Assembly (NCBI RefSeq): GCF_005222955.1
Contig: NZ_LWUA01000266.1
Span: 1-64,000, forward strand
Direction: 5' to 3'
DNA length: 64,000 nucleotides
Origin: Blastococcus sp. CCUG 61487
GTDB taxonomy: Bacteria; Actinomycetota; Actinomycetes; Mycobacteriales; Geodermatophilaceae
Positions 54,533 to 63,264 of the stretch are shown here, in pieces (the first letter of the stretch is position 1; each line of letters opens with the position of its first letter). A model generated the notes under the pieces. The model saw only the letters and a list, made by a program, of their open reading frames with translations, did no database searches and was not told the origin of the DNA. Both the position numbers and the translations under genes were made by a program.

Positions 54533-55036
54533 TCAGGGGACGAACGGCTCGATGCCGACGACCTCGACGGTGATCTTCCGGCCGTTCGGCGCCTCGTAGG
54601 TGACCTTCGCGCCGGGCTTCGCGCCCATGATCGCCGCGCCGAGCGCCGACTCGGGGGAGTAGACGGTCAGGTCGGTCGTCCCCGCGATCTCGCGCGAGCC
54701 GAGGAGGAACTTCTCGGTGTCGTCGTCGCCCTCGAAGCGGATCGTGATCACCGTGCCCGTGGCCGCGTTCGTGACCTTCGTGGGCGGCTCGCCCACCGTG
54801 GCCTTGCGCAGCAGGTCCTCCAGCTGGCGGATGCGGGCCTCCTGCTTGCCCTGCTCGTCCTTCGCCGCGTGGTAGCCGCCGTTCTCCTTGAGGTCGCCCT
54901 CCTCGCGCCGCGCGTTGATCTCGGCGGCCATGGCCGGACGGTTCGCCACCAGCTGGTCGAGCTCGGCCTTCAGCCGGTCGTAGGCCTCCTGGGTCAGCCA
55001 GATGCCCTGCTCCTGCTCGTCGGTGGGGGTGGACAC
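54533..55036 (-). CDS. greA: Transcription elongation factor GreA
   Basis: Rescues backtracked RNA polymerase by triggering RNA cleavage. The 167-residue protein has the N-terminal coiled coil (EEGDLKENGGYHAAKDEQGK, with the acidic tip D/E residues) and the C-terminal FKBP-like domain ending in GIEPFVP. AGGAG 6 bases upstream selects the GTG at 55036. greA beside mca is the order seen in M. tuberculosis (Rv1080c/Rv1082, from memory). Confidence 0.96.
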   Translation of the reverse strand: MSTPTDEQEQGIWLTQEAYDRLKAELDQLVANRPAMAAEINARREEGDLKENGGYHAAKDEQGKQEARIRQLEDLLRKATVGEPPTKVTNAATGTVITIRFEGDDDTEKFLLGSREIAGTTDLTVYSPESALGAAIMGAKPGAKVTYEAPNGRKITVEVVGIEPFVP

Positions 55037-55266
55037 GAGGTACTCCTGAAAGTCGGGAGGCCGCCCCCTGACGGGGACGGCCGTGATCTCCAGCCAAGCT
55101 AGCACCGGCGACGACGACGGTGCAGCGATCCGGAAGTGGCCTCCCGGGTTGCGAAACCGTACCGGCTCGACCGTGATCGAGCACACACCAGGGCGTTTCG
55201 ACGCGCTGAGCTGCCCCTTCCGGACGGCGGCCCGGGACACGCCGCCGCCCCTCGCGCCGGACGGGG

Positions 55267-55272
55267 GACAAT
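55267..55272 (+). promoter_or_regulatory. -10-like hexamer of mca (leaderless start)
   Basis: GACAAT, 6 bases before the GTG, the same layout as at 3774. Confidence 0.4.
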
Positions 55273-55278
55273 GCCCGG

Positions 55279-56166
55279 GTGACCCGACCCGACCAGCTGC
55301 GCCTGCTCGCCGTGCACGCCCATCCGGACGACGAGTCGAGCAAGGGCGCCGCCACGATGGCGAAGTACGTCGACGAAGGCGTACGCGTCATGGTGGCCAC
55401 CTGCACCGGTGGTGAGCGCGGCTCCGTGCTCAACCCGGCGATGGACCGTCCCGAGGTCTGGGAGCGGCTGCCCCAGATCCGCGCCGAGGAGATGGAGCGT
55501 GCGCGCGAGATCCTCGGCGTGGAGCAGGAGTTCTTGGGCTTCGTGGACTCCGGGCTGCCCGAGGGCGACCCGCTGCCGCCCCTCCCCGAGGGCTGCTTCG
55601 CCCTCGTGCCGCTGGAGGAGGCGGCCGCTCCGCTGGTGGCGCTCATCCGGCGGTTCAAGCCGCAGGTCATCACCACCTACGACGAGCGCGGCGGCTACCC
55701 GCACCCCGACCACATCAAGACCCACGAGATCTCGGTGCACGCCTTCGAGGCCGCCGGCGATCCGGACCGCTACCCCGAGCTGGGCGAGCCGTGGCAGCCG
55801 AGCAAGCTCTACTACCACATGAGCTTCACGCTGCCCCGGACCAAGGCGCTGCACGAGGCCATCCTCGCCACCGGGGGAGAGTCCCCGTACACGGAGTGGC
55901 TGGCCAACTGGGACCCGGCACGGGACATCTCCCACCGGGTCACCACGCGGGTGCCGTGCGCCGAGTACTTCGCCGTCCGGGACGCCGCCCTGGTCGCCCA
56001 TGCCACCCAGATCGATCCGCTCGGCCGGTGGTTCGCCTGCCCGCTGGAGACCCAGCAGCGGGTCTGGCCGACCGAGGACTACGAGCTGGCCCGGTCGCTG
56101 GTGGACACCCCGACGCCGGAGGACGATCTGTTCGCCGGCCTGCGCAGTGAGGTCGTGGTCCGTTGA
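55279..56166 (+). CDS. mca: Mycothiol S-conjugate amidase
   Basis: Cleaves mycothiol conjugates of electrophiles to mercapturic acids for export, part of actinobacterial detoxification. The 295-residue LmbE/PIG-L-fold enzyme has the zinc motif HPDDE at residues 15-19 and the second HPDH in [13 protein letters not shown]. Family-specific CTGGERGS and the C-terminal [11 protein letters not shown] are present. Length and motifs fit Mca better than MshB. The stop overlaps the TTG start of the next gene. Its presence implies mycothiol in this organism. Confidence 0.94.
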   Translation: MTRPDQLRLLAVHAHPDDESSKGAATMAKYVDEGVRVMVATCTGGERGSVLNPAMDRPEVWERLPQIRAEEMERAREILGVEQEFLGFVDSGLPEGDPLPPLPEGCFALVPLEEAAAPLVALIRRFKPQVITTYDERGGYPHPDHIKTHEISVHAFEAAGDPDRYPELGEPWQPSKLYYHMSFTLPRTKALHEAILATGGESPYTEWLANWDPARDISHRVTTRVPCAEYFAVRDAALVAHATQIDPLGRWFACPLETQQRVWPTEDYELARSLVDTPTPEDDLFAGLRSEVVVR

Positions 56167-56483
56167 ACGAGGCCCTGTTCGCCGTCCTGGCCGCCGACGA
56201 GCAACTGCCGGAGGACATCGGCAAGTCCGGTCCGCTCGGGTTGCTGCTGATCGGCCTGCTGCTCATCGCCGTGATCATCCTGGTGCGCTCGATGACGCGG
56301 CACCTGAAGAAGCTGCCGCGCAGCTTCGAGCCGGGCGACGACCTGCCCGAGGTGCCCGACAGCCCCGCCGAGCTGATCGACACGGAGCCGGGCGGGGAGG
56401 TCCTCGAGGCGCTCCGTCGCCGGCCGCTGGCCATCGAGCCTCCCCGCCGGGACGACGGGCGACCGGGCGGCACCCCCGCCTGA
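56163..56483 (+). CDS. Small single-pass membrane protein
   Basis: A 106-residue protein starting at TTG 56163, overlapping the mca stop. A short acidic N-terminus (residues 1-22) precedes one membrane helix (about 23-43, [19 protein letters not shown]), then a charged Pro-rich cytoplasmic tail. Small membrane proteins in this position after mca are common in actinobacteria; the function is unknown. Confidence 0.75.
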   Translation: MNEALFAVLAADEQLPEDIGKSGPLGLLLIGLLLIAVIILVRSMTRHLKKLPRSFEPGDDLPEVPDSPAELIDTEPGGEVLEALRRRPLAIEPPRRDDGRPGGTPA

Positions 56484-56488
56484 CCGCA

Positions 56489-56521
56489 GGAGGCCGCCTC
56501 GTCGATGCCCGGGCGGCCTCC
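56489..56521. terminator. Hairpin between the small membrane protein and the AMIN-like gene
   Basis: GGAGGCCGCC (56489-56498) pairs with GGCGGCCTCC (56512-56521). It lies between convergent genes, so it may serve both. Confidence 0.65.
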
Positions 56522-56529
56522 CGGTGCGG

Positions 56530-57090
56530 TCACCAGCGGTGGGCGACGTCGATCACGAGACGCGGGCCGGTGCTCGAGGTCCCCGCGAGCACGAAGGCTC
56601 GGAACGGCAGGCGGGCGCGGACCCCGAGCGCGATCGTCGTGTAGCCCTCGTAGGAGCCGGCCCACGCGACCTGCCGGAAGGTCGAGTAGCCGGCCAGGTC
56701 CACGACCTCGGTGTCGTTCGCGGGGTCGAACGTCGGGTCCCCCTCCTGGTCGTAGGCCGGTGCGCCCAGCACGACCTGCAGGTCTGCCGCACCCCGGACG
56801 GGGACGGCGCGACCGGAGCCGTCCTCCTGCACCTGGCTGACGTAGCGGACGTCGTAGGCGCCGAAGGTGGCGTGACCGTCGAGATCCACGACCAGGCGGT
56901 CGAAGCAGGCATGGCGCCCTGCCCGGACGCCCTCGACGGTCCCGGCGGACGAGACGCTCGACACCTTCGCGGTGGAGCCCCAGGTGATGCCGCAGTACGG
57001 CACTGCCGCCTGGGCGGGAGCGGGCGCGACGGCTGCTGTGGCCGCGGCGGTGACCGCCAGGACGAGGAGACGGGCGGGCTTTCGTGTCAT
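56530..57090 (-). CDS. Secreted AMIN-like domain protein
   Basis: A 186-residue exported protein. AGGAGG upstream selects the ATG at 57090, giving a signal peptide (MTRKPARLLVLAVTAAATA, cleavage near AQA-A at about residue 30). The mature part is beta-rich with FDRLVVDLDGHATFGAYDVRY and the final GPRLVIDVAHRW, the pattern of AMIN-like domains found in actinobacterial secreted proteins. One Cys pair is present. Role unknown, probably cell-wall or matrix related. Confidence 0.82.
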   Translation of the reverse strand: MTRKPARLLVLAVTAAATAAVAPAPAQAAVPYCGITWGSTAKVSSVSSAGTVEGVRAGRHACFDRLVVDLDGHATFGAYDVRYVSQVQEDGSGRAVPVRGAADLQVVLGAPAYDQEGDPTFDPANDTEVVDLAGYSTFRQVAWAGSYEGYTTIALGVRARLPFRAFVLAGTSSTGPRLVIDVAHRW

Positions 57091-57408
57091 GGCGGATGCC
57101 TCCTGACAGGGACGGCGCCGGGATGGCGCTGGTGTCGAGAGTCCACAAACACGCCCGGAAAGCACTAGCCCCCGGAGAAGTCAATTACCACCCAATGCCC
57201 GCGTGTCGCGTGGGCGGATGCTGCCGTCGGACGACCATCGGACGCCGGGAACCGTTCGGCGGTTCTCACCTGGTGGCGACGTACTCCACGGAGCGTCACC
57301 CCGAACCAGTCCCGCCGCGGTGCCGTGTTCGCGGGCGGAGAAATCGATGACGCGCGTCGGCCGGAGAGTTACCGTGCAAGCGTGTAATCACCGTCGCGGG
57401 AGGCCGCC
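57091..57408. other. 318-bp divergent intergenic region
   Basis: No gene seen. A patch at 57180-57200 is AT-richer than its surroundings. For the plus-strand gene there is ATGACG (57347-57352), a 17-base spacer and TACCGT (57370-57375), a fair promoter match, with GGGAGG (57398-57403) as ribosome site. Confidence 0.5.
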
Positions 57409-58008
57409 ATGCACGCCCATCGATTCGCCGACGCAGCATTCGGACCAGCGTTCCGCCGCGGACGCGGCAGGGGAGCGGGAGGGCGGGCCGCCGAGGCCGC
57501 GCCGCCCGTCGATCGAGCAGAGGTCGCGGGGTGGTTCGCCGGCCGGCTGCCGGACGGCTGGTTCACCGGCCCGGTCGAGCTGACCATCGACCGCGACGAG
57601 ATCACCGTGGTGGGCCCGCTCGCCGAACCCGACGCGGGGGAGGGCGACCCCGCCGCCGCCCGTGCCGGCCGGATCGCCCGCTTCCGCGAGGAGACCCGCC
57701 AGCAGCGCATGGCCATCGCCGACGCCGCCCAGGAGCGGTACGGCCGGTCAGTGGCGTGGGGTGCGGCCTGTGCAGACACCCGGGAGGTCTTCACCAACCT
57801 GTCGGTGCCGGTCATGACCCGGCTGCGCCAGCGCGAGCGGCTGGTGCTTGACACGCTGGTCGACGCCGGGGTGGCCCGGTCCCGGTCCGAGGCGCTGGCG
57901 TGGGCGGTCCGCCTGGTCGGGCAGCACACCGAGGAGTGGCTGGACGACCTGCGCACCGCGATGGCGGCGGTGGAGGAGGTGCGCGGTCGGGGGCCGACGG
58001 TCTCCTGA
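57409..58008 (+). CDS. Unknown protein with ribbon-helix-helix-like C-terminus
   Basis: A 199-residue soluble protein that I cannot assign to a known family. Residues 1-35 are Arg/Gly-rich; 36-75 form a beta-alpha segment (WFAGRLPDGWFTGPVELTI); a helical middle follows. The part from about residue 140, RQRERLVLDTLVDAGVARS then RSEALAWAVRLVGQHTEEW, resembles the helices of ribbon-helix-helix repressors. A DNA-binding role is a guess. GGGAGG selects the ATG at 57409. Confidence 0.7.
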   Translation: MHAHRFADAAFGPAFRRGRGRGAGGRAAEAAPPVDRAEVAGWFAGRLPDGWFTGPVELTIDRDEITVVGPLAEPDAGEGDPAAARAGRIARFREETRQQRMAIADAAQERYGRSVAWGAACADTREVFTNLSVPVMTRLRQRERLVLDTLVDAGVARSRSEALAWAVRLVGQHTEEWLDDLRTAMAAVEEVRGRGPTVS

Positions 58009-58066
58009 GCCGGCGTCGACGGAGCAGGTGCGCGGTCGCCCCGGTCGGCCAGGGACACTGGACGGC

Positions 58067-59317
58067 GTGCCCGTCGACGATCCCTCCGCCGCCACCGATG
58101 TCCTGGTCGTCGGAGCCGGGCCCGCAGGATCGGCGGCGGCCGCGTGGGTCGCCCGCACCGGTCGCGACGTCGTCCTGGCCGACGCTGCGGTCTTCCCGCG
58201 CGACAAGACCTGCGGCGACGGCCTGACGCCGCGCGCCATGGGCGAGCTCGACAGGCTCGGGCTGGGCGACTGGGCCCGCGGCAAGGCCCGCAACCGCGGG
58301 CTGCGCGCGGCCGGCTTCGGTCAGGAGTGGCAGCTGCCCTGGCCGGGTGGGGACTTCCCCGACCACGGCAGCGCCGTGCCCCGCACCGAGCTCGACGCCC
58401 GGATCCGGCAGGTGGCGCTGGACTCCGGCGCGGTGCCGCTGGACGGCGCCCGGGCCGTCGACGTCGAGCGGGACGGCGATCAGGTGCGCGCCGTCGTCTT
58501 CGAGCACGCCGACGGGACGCGGTCGACGGTCGCCTGCCGGCGGCTCGTGGTGGCCGACGGCGTGCGCTCGCCCCTCGGGCGCGTGCTCGGCCGGGAGTGG
58601 CACCGGAACACCGCCTACGGGGTGGCCGCGCGCAGCTACGTCCGCTCGGGACGCAGCGACGACGAGTGGATCAGCTCGCACCTGGAGCTGCGCGGCACCG
58701 AGGGGGAGCTGCTCTCCGGCTACGGCTGGGTCTTCCCGCTGGGCAAGGAGGCGGGCGAGGTGAACCTGGGCGTCGGCACGCTCGCCACCTCGCGCCGACC
58801 GGTCGGGGTGCAGCTGAAGTCGCTGCTCGAGTTCTACGCCGAGCGCCGCCGCGAGGAGTGGCAGCTGGACGGCGCGGTTCGGGACGTCACCTCGGCGTTG
58901 CTGCCCATGGGCGGCGCGGTGTCGGGTGTCTCCGGGCGCAACTGGGCCCTCGTCGGAGACGCGGCCGGCTGCGTCAACCCGCTCAACGGCGAGGGCATCG
59001 ACTACGGCCTGGAGACCGGCCGGTCGATCGCCGAGCTGCTCGACGAGCCGGACTGGTCGACGGCGTGGCCGGAGACGCTCCGCAGGCACTACGGGGAGGC
59101 GTTCTCCATCGCCCGCCGCCTGGCCGGCCTGCTCACCCTGCCCCGGTTCCTCCCCGCGGCCGGGCCGGTGGGGATGCGCTCCCGCCCGCTCATGACAGTC
59201 GCGCTGCGGGTGATGGGCAACCTCGTCACCGAGCACGACCGCGACGTCGTCGCCCGGCTGTGGCGCACCGCCGGACGGTTCTCCGTCAGGCTGGACGACC
59301 GCCCGCCGTTCTCCTGA
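58067..59317 (+). CDS. Geranylgeranyl-reductase family FAD oxidoreductase
   Basis: Reduces double bonds in prenyl chains; in actinobacteria members act on menaquinone (MenJ) or lipids. The 416-residue protein has the FAD-binding GAGPAGS at 16-22, DKTCGDGLTPRA of this family, the second FAD motif VGDAAGCVNPLNGEG near residue 305, and a C-terminal substrate lid. The GTG at 58067 lies 7 bases after GACACT, with no ribosome site. The 3' end overlaps the convergent rhomboid gene by 32 bases. Confidence 0.9.
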   Translation: MPVDDPSAATDVLVVGAGPAGSAAAAWVARTGRDVVLADAAVFPRDKTCGDGLTPRAMGELDRLGLGDWARGKARNRGLRAAGFGQEWQLPWPGGDFPDHGSAVPRTELDARIRQVALDSGAVPLDGARAVDVERDGDQVRAVVFEHADGTRSTVACRRLVVADGVRSPLGRVLGREWHRNTAYGVAARSYVRSGRSDDEWISSHLELRGTEGELLSGYGWVFPLGKEAGEVNLGVGTLATSRRPVGVQLKSLLEFYAERRREEWQLDGAVRDVTSALLPMGGAVSGVSGRNWALVGDAAGCVNPLNGEGIDYGLETGRSIAELLDEPDWSTAWPETLRRHYGEAFSIARRLAGLLTLPRFLPAAGPVGMRSRPLMTVALRVMGNLVTEHDRDVVARLWRTAGRFSVRLDDRPPFS

Positions 59318-59891
59318 GCGGGCGCCGGGCGGCGAGCACCCGGGCCGCGATCAGCCCGCCGAGGGCGCCGAACAGATGTCCCTGCCACGAGACCCCGGGA
59401 CGCGGCACCAGGCCGAACAGCAGAGTGCTGCCGTAGACCAGCGCCACCAGCAGCCCGATCGCGAGGTAGTGCAGCCGGTGGTCGAACAGGCCGCGGGCGA
59501 CCAGGTAGGTGGCGAAGCCGAACACCACGCCGCTGGCCCCCACGTGCAGCGATCCCTCGGCGCCGAACAGCCAGGTGCCGAGCCCGCTCACCACGGTGAC
59601 GATCGCCGTGACCGCCGCCAGGCGCGCCAGCCCGCCGAGCGCCACGACCGCGCCGAGCACCAGGAACGGCGCCGTGTTCGCGAGGAGGTGGCCGAAGTCC
59701 ACGTGCAGCAGCGGGGCCAGCACGACGCCGGTCAGGCCGTCGGCCTCCCGCGGCTCGATGCCGAGCAGGTCGAGCCGGCCGCCGAGCACCAGGTCGACGA
59801 TCTCGGCCACCCACATGACGCCGGCCAGCGTCACCACCGCGACCAGGCCGGCCCGGCGACCGTCCCGAGGTGGCGACGTCGGCGCGCTCAA
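59286..59891 (-). CDS. Rhomboid-family intramembrane serine protease
   Basis: A 201-residue protein with six membrane helices. The catalytic pair is Ser120 in GASGVVFGF and His172 in QGHLFGALGG; the conserved HxxxN is HLLAN at 68-72. The start is a TTG at 59891 with AGGAG 6 bases upstream; no ATG or GTG fits. The gene lies 28 bases downstream of haemolysin III on the same strand. Confidence 0.9.
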   Translation of the reverse strand: MSAPTSPPRDGRRAGLVAVVTLAGVMWVAEIVDLVLGGRLDLLGIEPREADGLTGVVLAPLLHVDFGHLLANTAPFLVLGAVVALGGLARLAAVTAIVTVVSGLGTWLFGAEGSLHVGASGVVFGFATYLVARGLFDHRLHYLAIGLLVALVYGSTLLFGLVPRPGVSWQGHLFGALGGLIAARVLAARRPLRRTAGGRPA

Positions 59892-59919
59892 CCCGCGCTC
59901 CTCTCGTGGCCGGGGGTGG

Positions 59920-60735
59920 TCAGGAGAAGGGCGAGTTGTACATGGCGAAGTACACCGCGATGTAGTGGCAGACCGCGGCCACGACCGTCAGGGCGTGGAA
60001 GACCTCGTGGTAGCCGAACGTCCCGGGCCAGGGATCGGGCTTCTTGATGGCGTAGGCGACCCCGCCGAGGGTGTAGAGGACACCACCGACGGCCAGGAGC
60101 ACCAGCGAGGTCACTCCGGCGAAGTGCAGGATGTCGGTCAGCACGAAGACGGCGACCCAGCCCAGCCCGATGTAGAGCGGAACGCCCACCCAGCGGGGCG
60201 CCGTCGGCCAGGTCATCTTGAGCGTCACGCCGCAGATCGCGCCGATCCAGACCACCGCGAGCACCCAGAACCCGGTGAGCTGGTCGACCGCCAGCAGCGC
60301 GAACGGGGTGTAGGTGCCGGCGATGAACAGGAAGATCATCGAGTGGTCGAGCCGCTTCATGACCCGCCACCCCCGCGGTGACCAGCGCCGACGGTGGTAG
60401 AGGGCGCTGACCCCGAACAGGCCGCAGATGGTCAGGCAGTACACGGTGACCGACAGCCCGGCGCGCGGGCTCTCCACGAAAGCCAGCGGGATGAGGACGG
60501 CCGACGACACGATCGCGCCGAAGAACGAGAACAGGTGCAGCCAACCTCGCATGCGCGGCCGGGTGTCCGGGTGGGTCCAGTCCCGATCGGCGAAGTCCTC
60601 GGCGCTCCACGCGCGATCGACCCGCTCGCCCTCGTCCAGGACGGCGGTGACCGCCTCCTGGCGCGGCGCCTCCAGTTCGGCGCTGTCGGCCTCGACCCGG
60701 ACCGGCTCGTCGGCGGAAGGAGAGGTCGGCTTCAT
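59920..60735 (-). CDS. Haemolysin III / PAQR-family membrane protein
   Basis: A 271-residue protein with an acidic N-terminus (about residues 1-60) and seven helices. PAQR residues are visible: SALYHRRRW after helix 2, RLDHSMIFLFIAGTYTP in helix 3, and GYHEVFHALTVVAAVCHY near the C-terminus, forming the His/Asp site that binds zinc in homologues. Called haemolysin III by homology; real toxin activity is doubtful. Divergent from the cis-prenyl synthase, the order of Rv1085c/Rv1086 in M. tuberculosis (from memory). Confidence 0.88.
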   Translation of the reverse strand: MKPTSPSADEPVRVEADSAELEAPRQEAVTAVLDEGERVDRAWSAEDFADRDWTHPDTRPRMRGWLHLFSFFGAIVSSAVLIPLAFVESPRAGLSVTVYCLTICGLFGVSALYHRRRWSPRGWRVMKRLDHSMIFLFIAGTYTPFALLAVDQLTGFWVLAVVWIGAICGVTLKMTWPTAPRWVGVPLYIGLGWVAVFVLTDILHFAGVTSLVLLAVGGVLYTLGGVAYAIKKPDPWPGTFGYHEVFHALTVVAAVCHYIAVYFAMYNSPFS

Positions 60736-60842
60736 GCACCGAGATTACGGAAGCGGCGGCGCGATCTGCAGGGCCGCGGCTGTGACCTGTGCGGGTCCGT
60801 CGCCCTCCGGCGTGCGGGGATGAGCGGCGGGGCGGCGGTCAC

Positions 60843-60848
60843 TAGGGT
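60843..60848 (+). promoter_or_regulatory. -10-like hexamer of the cis-prenyl synthase gene
   Basis: TAGGGT fits TANNNT and ends 8 bases before the GTG; no ribosome site is present. Confidence 0.4.
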
Positions 60849-60856
60849 GGGCGTTC

Positions 60857-61636
60857 GTGGGGCTGCGGCACGTCGTGCGGGATGCGCTCACCCGCGTCTA
60901 CGAGGCCCGCCTGGCGCGCGCCCTGGTCGACGCCGAGCTCCCGCGGCACGTCGGCGTGATCATCGACGGGAACCGGCGCTGGGCCCGCGCCATCGGCCTC
61001 GAGGACGTCAACGCGGGGCACCGCGTGGGCGCGGACAAGATCGTCGACCTGCTGCGCTGGTGCGACGAGGCCGGCGTCGGGGTGGTCACCCTCTTCCTGC
61101 TGTCGACGGACAACCTCCAGCGGCCCGAGCCCGAGCTCACCCCGCTGCTGCGGATCATCGAGGGCGTCGCCTGCGACCTCGCCGGACCGGGGCGCAACTG
61201 GCAGCTGCGCGCCGTGGGCGCGCTGGAGCTGCTCCCGGCCGAGACCGTCGCCGTCCTCAAGGAGGCGGAGGAGGACACCCGCGACCGGCCGGGGGCCAGC
61301 GTGAACCTGGCGGTCGGGTACGGCGGGCGGCGCGAGATCGCCGACGCCGTCCGCTCGCTGCTGGCCGAGCACGCCGAGCGGGGGACGACGCTGCCCGAGC
61401 TGATCGACCAGCTCGACGTCGAGCACATCTCCGAGCACCTCTACACCCGCGGCCAGCCCGATCCCGACCTGGTCATCCGCACCAGCGGCGAGCAGCGCAT
61501 GTCGGGTTTCCTGCTCTGGCAGACGGCGCACTCGGAGTTCTACTTCACCGACGTGTACTGGCCCGACTTCCGCCGGGTGGACTTCCTGCGCGCGCTGCGC
61601 GACTACTCGGCCCGGCACCGCCGCTTCGGCGGTTAG
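60857..61636 (+). CDS. cis-Isoprenyl diphosphate synthase (UPP/Z-FPP synthase family)
   Basis: Extends allylic diphosphates with isopentenyl diphosphate in the Z configuration. The 259-residue protein has the catalytic Asp in GVIIDGNRRWAR, the STDNLQRP segment, GGRREIADAV and the C-terminal DLVIRTSGEQRMSGFLLWQ plus SEFYFTDVYWPDF. From its place next to haemolysin III it most resembles the short-chain enzyme (Rv1086 type) rather than the main UppS, but product length cannot be read from sequence. Confidence 0.93.
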   Translation: MGLRHVVRDALTRVYEARLARALVDAELPRHVGVIIDGNRRWARAIGLEDVNAGHRVGADKIVDLLRWCDEAGVGVVTLFLLSTDNLQRPEPELTPLLRIIEGVACDLAGPGRNWQLRAVGALELLPAETVAVLKEAEEDTRDRPGASVNLAVGYGGRREIADAVRSLLAEHAERGTTLPELIDQLDVEHISEHLYTRGQPDPDLVIRTSGEQRMSGFLLWQTAHSEFYFTDVYWPDFRRVDFLRALRDYSARHRRFGG

Positions 61637-61660
61637 CCGGACGGCTGCCAGACTGCCCGC

Positions 61661-62887
61661 ATGAGCGCCGTAGCCGTCGACGTGCCCGCGGAGTACGTGC
61701 GTCTCGGGCTGCGCTTCGACCGGCTCGAGGCGGGCTTCGTGGACGCCTACACCGGTGATCCGCGGATCCGGGCGCAGGTCCTGGACGAGCCAGCCCCGAC
61801 CCCGCAGCAGCTGCGCGACCGGGCGCGGGAGCTGCTCACCGAGCTCGACGCCGCGGGGCTGCCGGCCGACCGGACGGAGTTCCTGCGCGGCCAGCTGACC
61901 GGGCTGGAGTGCACGGCCCGGAAGATGAGCGGCGAGCCGGTCGGCTTCGTCGAGGAGGTGCGCAGCTACTTCCAGGTCGACGTCGACCTGGGGGACGAGG
62001 GCGTCTACGCCGCGGCGCACGCCGAGCTCGACGCGTTGCTGCCCGGCAGCGGCTCGCTGGCCGAGCGGTACGCGGCGCACCGCCGCCGCGAGGAGTGCCC
62101 GCCGGGCCGGCTCGAGGCCGCGGTGCACGCGCTGTCCAGCGCGCTGCGGGACCGGACGCGCGGGCAGTACGGGCTGCCCGAGGTCGAGACGGTCAGCTAC
62201 GAGGTGGTCACCGACAAGCCGTGGTCGGGCTTCAACTACTACGAGGGCGACTACCGGTCCCGGGTGGCGATCAACGCCGACCTGCCGCACCGGCTCTCGC
62301 AGCTGGCCCACCTCGTCGCGCACGAGTCCTACCCGGGCCACCACACCGAGCACTGCCGCAAGGAGCGCGGGCTGGTCGAGCGCGCGGGCCGGACGGAGCA
62401 CACGATCTTCCTCGTCAACACCCCGGAGTGCCTCATGGCCGAGGGCCTGGCCGACCTCGGCATCGAGGCGGCGGTGGGCGAGGGCTGGGGGCCGTGGTCG
62501 GCGGAGATCCTCGGTGACCTCGGGCTGCGCTTCGACGGGCACCTCGCCGAGCGGATCGCCGCGGCCGCCGCACCGCTGAACCGGGTGCGCCAGGACGCGG
62601 CGCTGCTGCTGCACGACCGGGGGGCCGACGTCGACGAGGTGGCGGCCTTCCTGCAGCGCTGGTCACTGGTGAGCGCCGACCGCGCCCGCCAGCAGATCCG
62701 CTTCCTCACCGATCCGCTGTGGCGGGCCTACATCTCCACCTACGTCGAGGGTCTCGCCCTGCTGTCGCGGTGGCTGGACGCACGCCCGGCCGGGCAGCCG
62801 GTCGCGGAGCGCTTCCTCCGCCTGCTCGACGAGCCGCTGACCCCGGCGGGCGTCGCCGGGGAGCTCGCGGTGGCCGGGACCCGGTGA
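61661..62887 (+). CDS. DUF885-type metallopeptidase-like protein
   Basis: A 408-residue soluble protein. The family feature is an altered HExxH zinc site, AHESYPGHHTEH at about residues 223-234, followed about 35 residues later by an acidic cluster including ECLMAEGLADLG. These are consistent with a zinc peptidase of the DUF885/gluzincin type; activity is inferred. Starts 24 bases after the prenyl synthase with no ribosome site. Ends in a GTGA overlap. Confidence 0.8.
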   Translation: MSAVAVDVPAEYVRLGLRFDRLEAGFVDAYTGDPRIRAQVLDEPAPTPQQLRDRARELLTELDAAGLPADRTEFLRGQLTGLECTARKMSGEPVGFVEEVRSYFQVDVDLGDEGVYAAAHAELDALLPGSGSLAERYAAHRRREECPPGRLEAAVHALSSALRDRTRGQYGLPEVETVSYEVVTDKPWSGFNYYEGDYRSRVAINADLPHRLSQLAHLVAHESYPGHHTEHCRKERGLVERAGRTEHTIFLVNTPECLMAEGLADLGIEAAVGEGWGPWSAEILGDLGLRFDGHLAERIAAAAAPLNRVRQDAALLLHDRGADVDEVAAFLQRWSLVSADRARQQIRFLTDPLWRAYISTYVEGLALLSRWLDARPAGQPVAERFLRLLDEPLTPAGVAGELAVAGTR

Positions 62888-63264
62888 GCCGGCGGGATCC
62901 CCGGCGCGCGCGGCTGCTCGGGGTGTGGACGGCCGGGTGGTTGGCCGTCTTCCTCCTCGCCGGCGTCCTGCGGCTGGGGGATCTCTCGGTGCAGTGGCCG
63001 GTGCTCGCCGTCCCGCTGCTGTGGCTGCTGGTCGCGCTCCGTCCTCGCCGCCGCCCGGCGTGGGAGCAGCACCGCCTCGACGGCGCCGAACACGACGAGG
63101 GCTGGGCCGACGAGGACTGGGACGACGGGAGCTGGGACGACGGCGGCTGGGACGACGGGGCCCTTCCACCGCCCGGCGCGGAGAACCGCACGGACACCGT
63201 CGAGCGGCCCGCGGTGCGCCCTCCCGGCCCCGACGACCGGCCGGGGTGGCCGCGCCGCGACTGA
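62884..63264 (+). CDS. Small membrane protein with acidic WDDG-repeat tail
   Basis: A 126-residue protein, GTG start overlapping the DUF885 stop. Two membrane helices (about residues 13-32 and 38-58) are followed by a tail of about 65 residues. In it, Trp-Asp-Asp-Gly-type units repeat (WADEDWDDGSWDDGGWDDG), then a Pro/Arg-rich end. The tail is very acidic and aromatic. Function unknown; could bind cations or a basic partner. Confidence 0.7.
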   Translation: MSRRDPRRARLLGVWTAGWLAVFLLAGVLRLGDLSVQWPVLAVPLLWLLVALRPRRRPAWEQHRLDGAEHDEGWADEDWDDGSWDDGGWDDGALPPPGAENRTDTVERPAVRPPGPDDRPGWPRRD

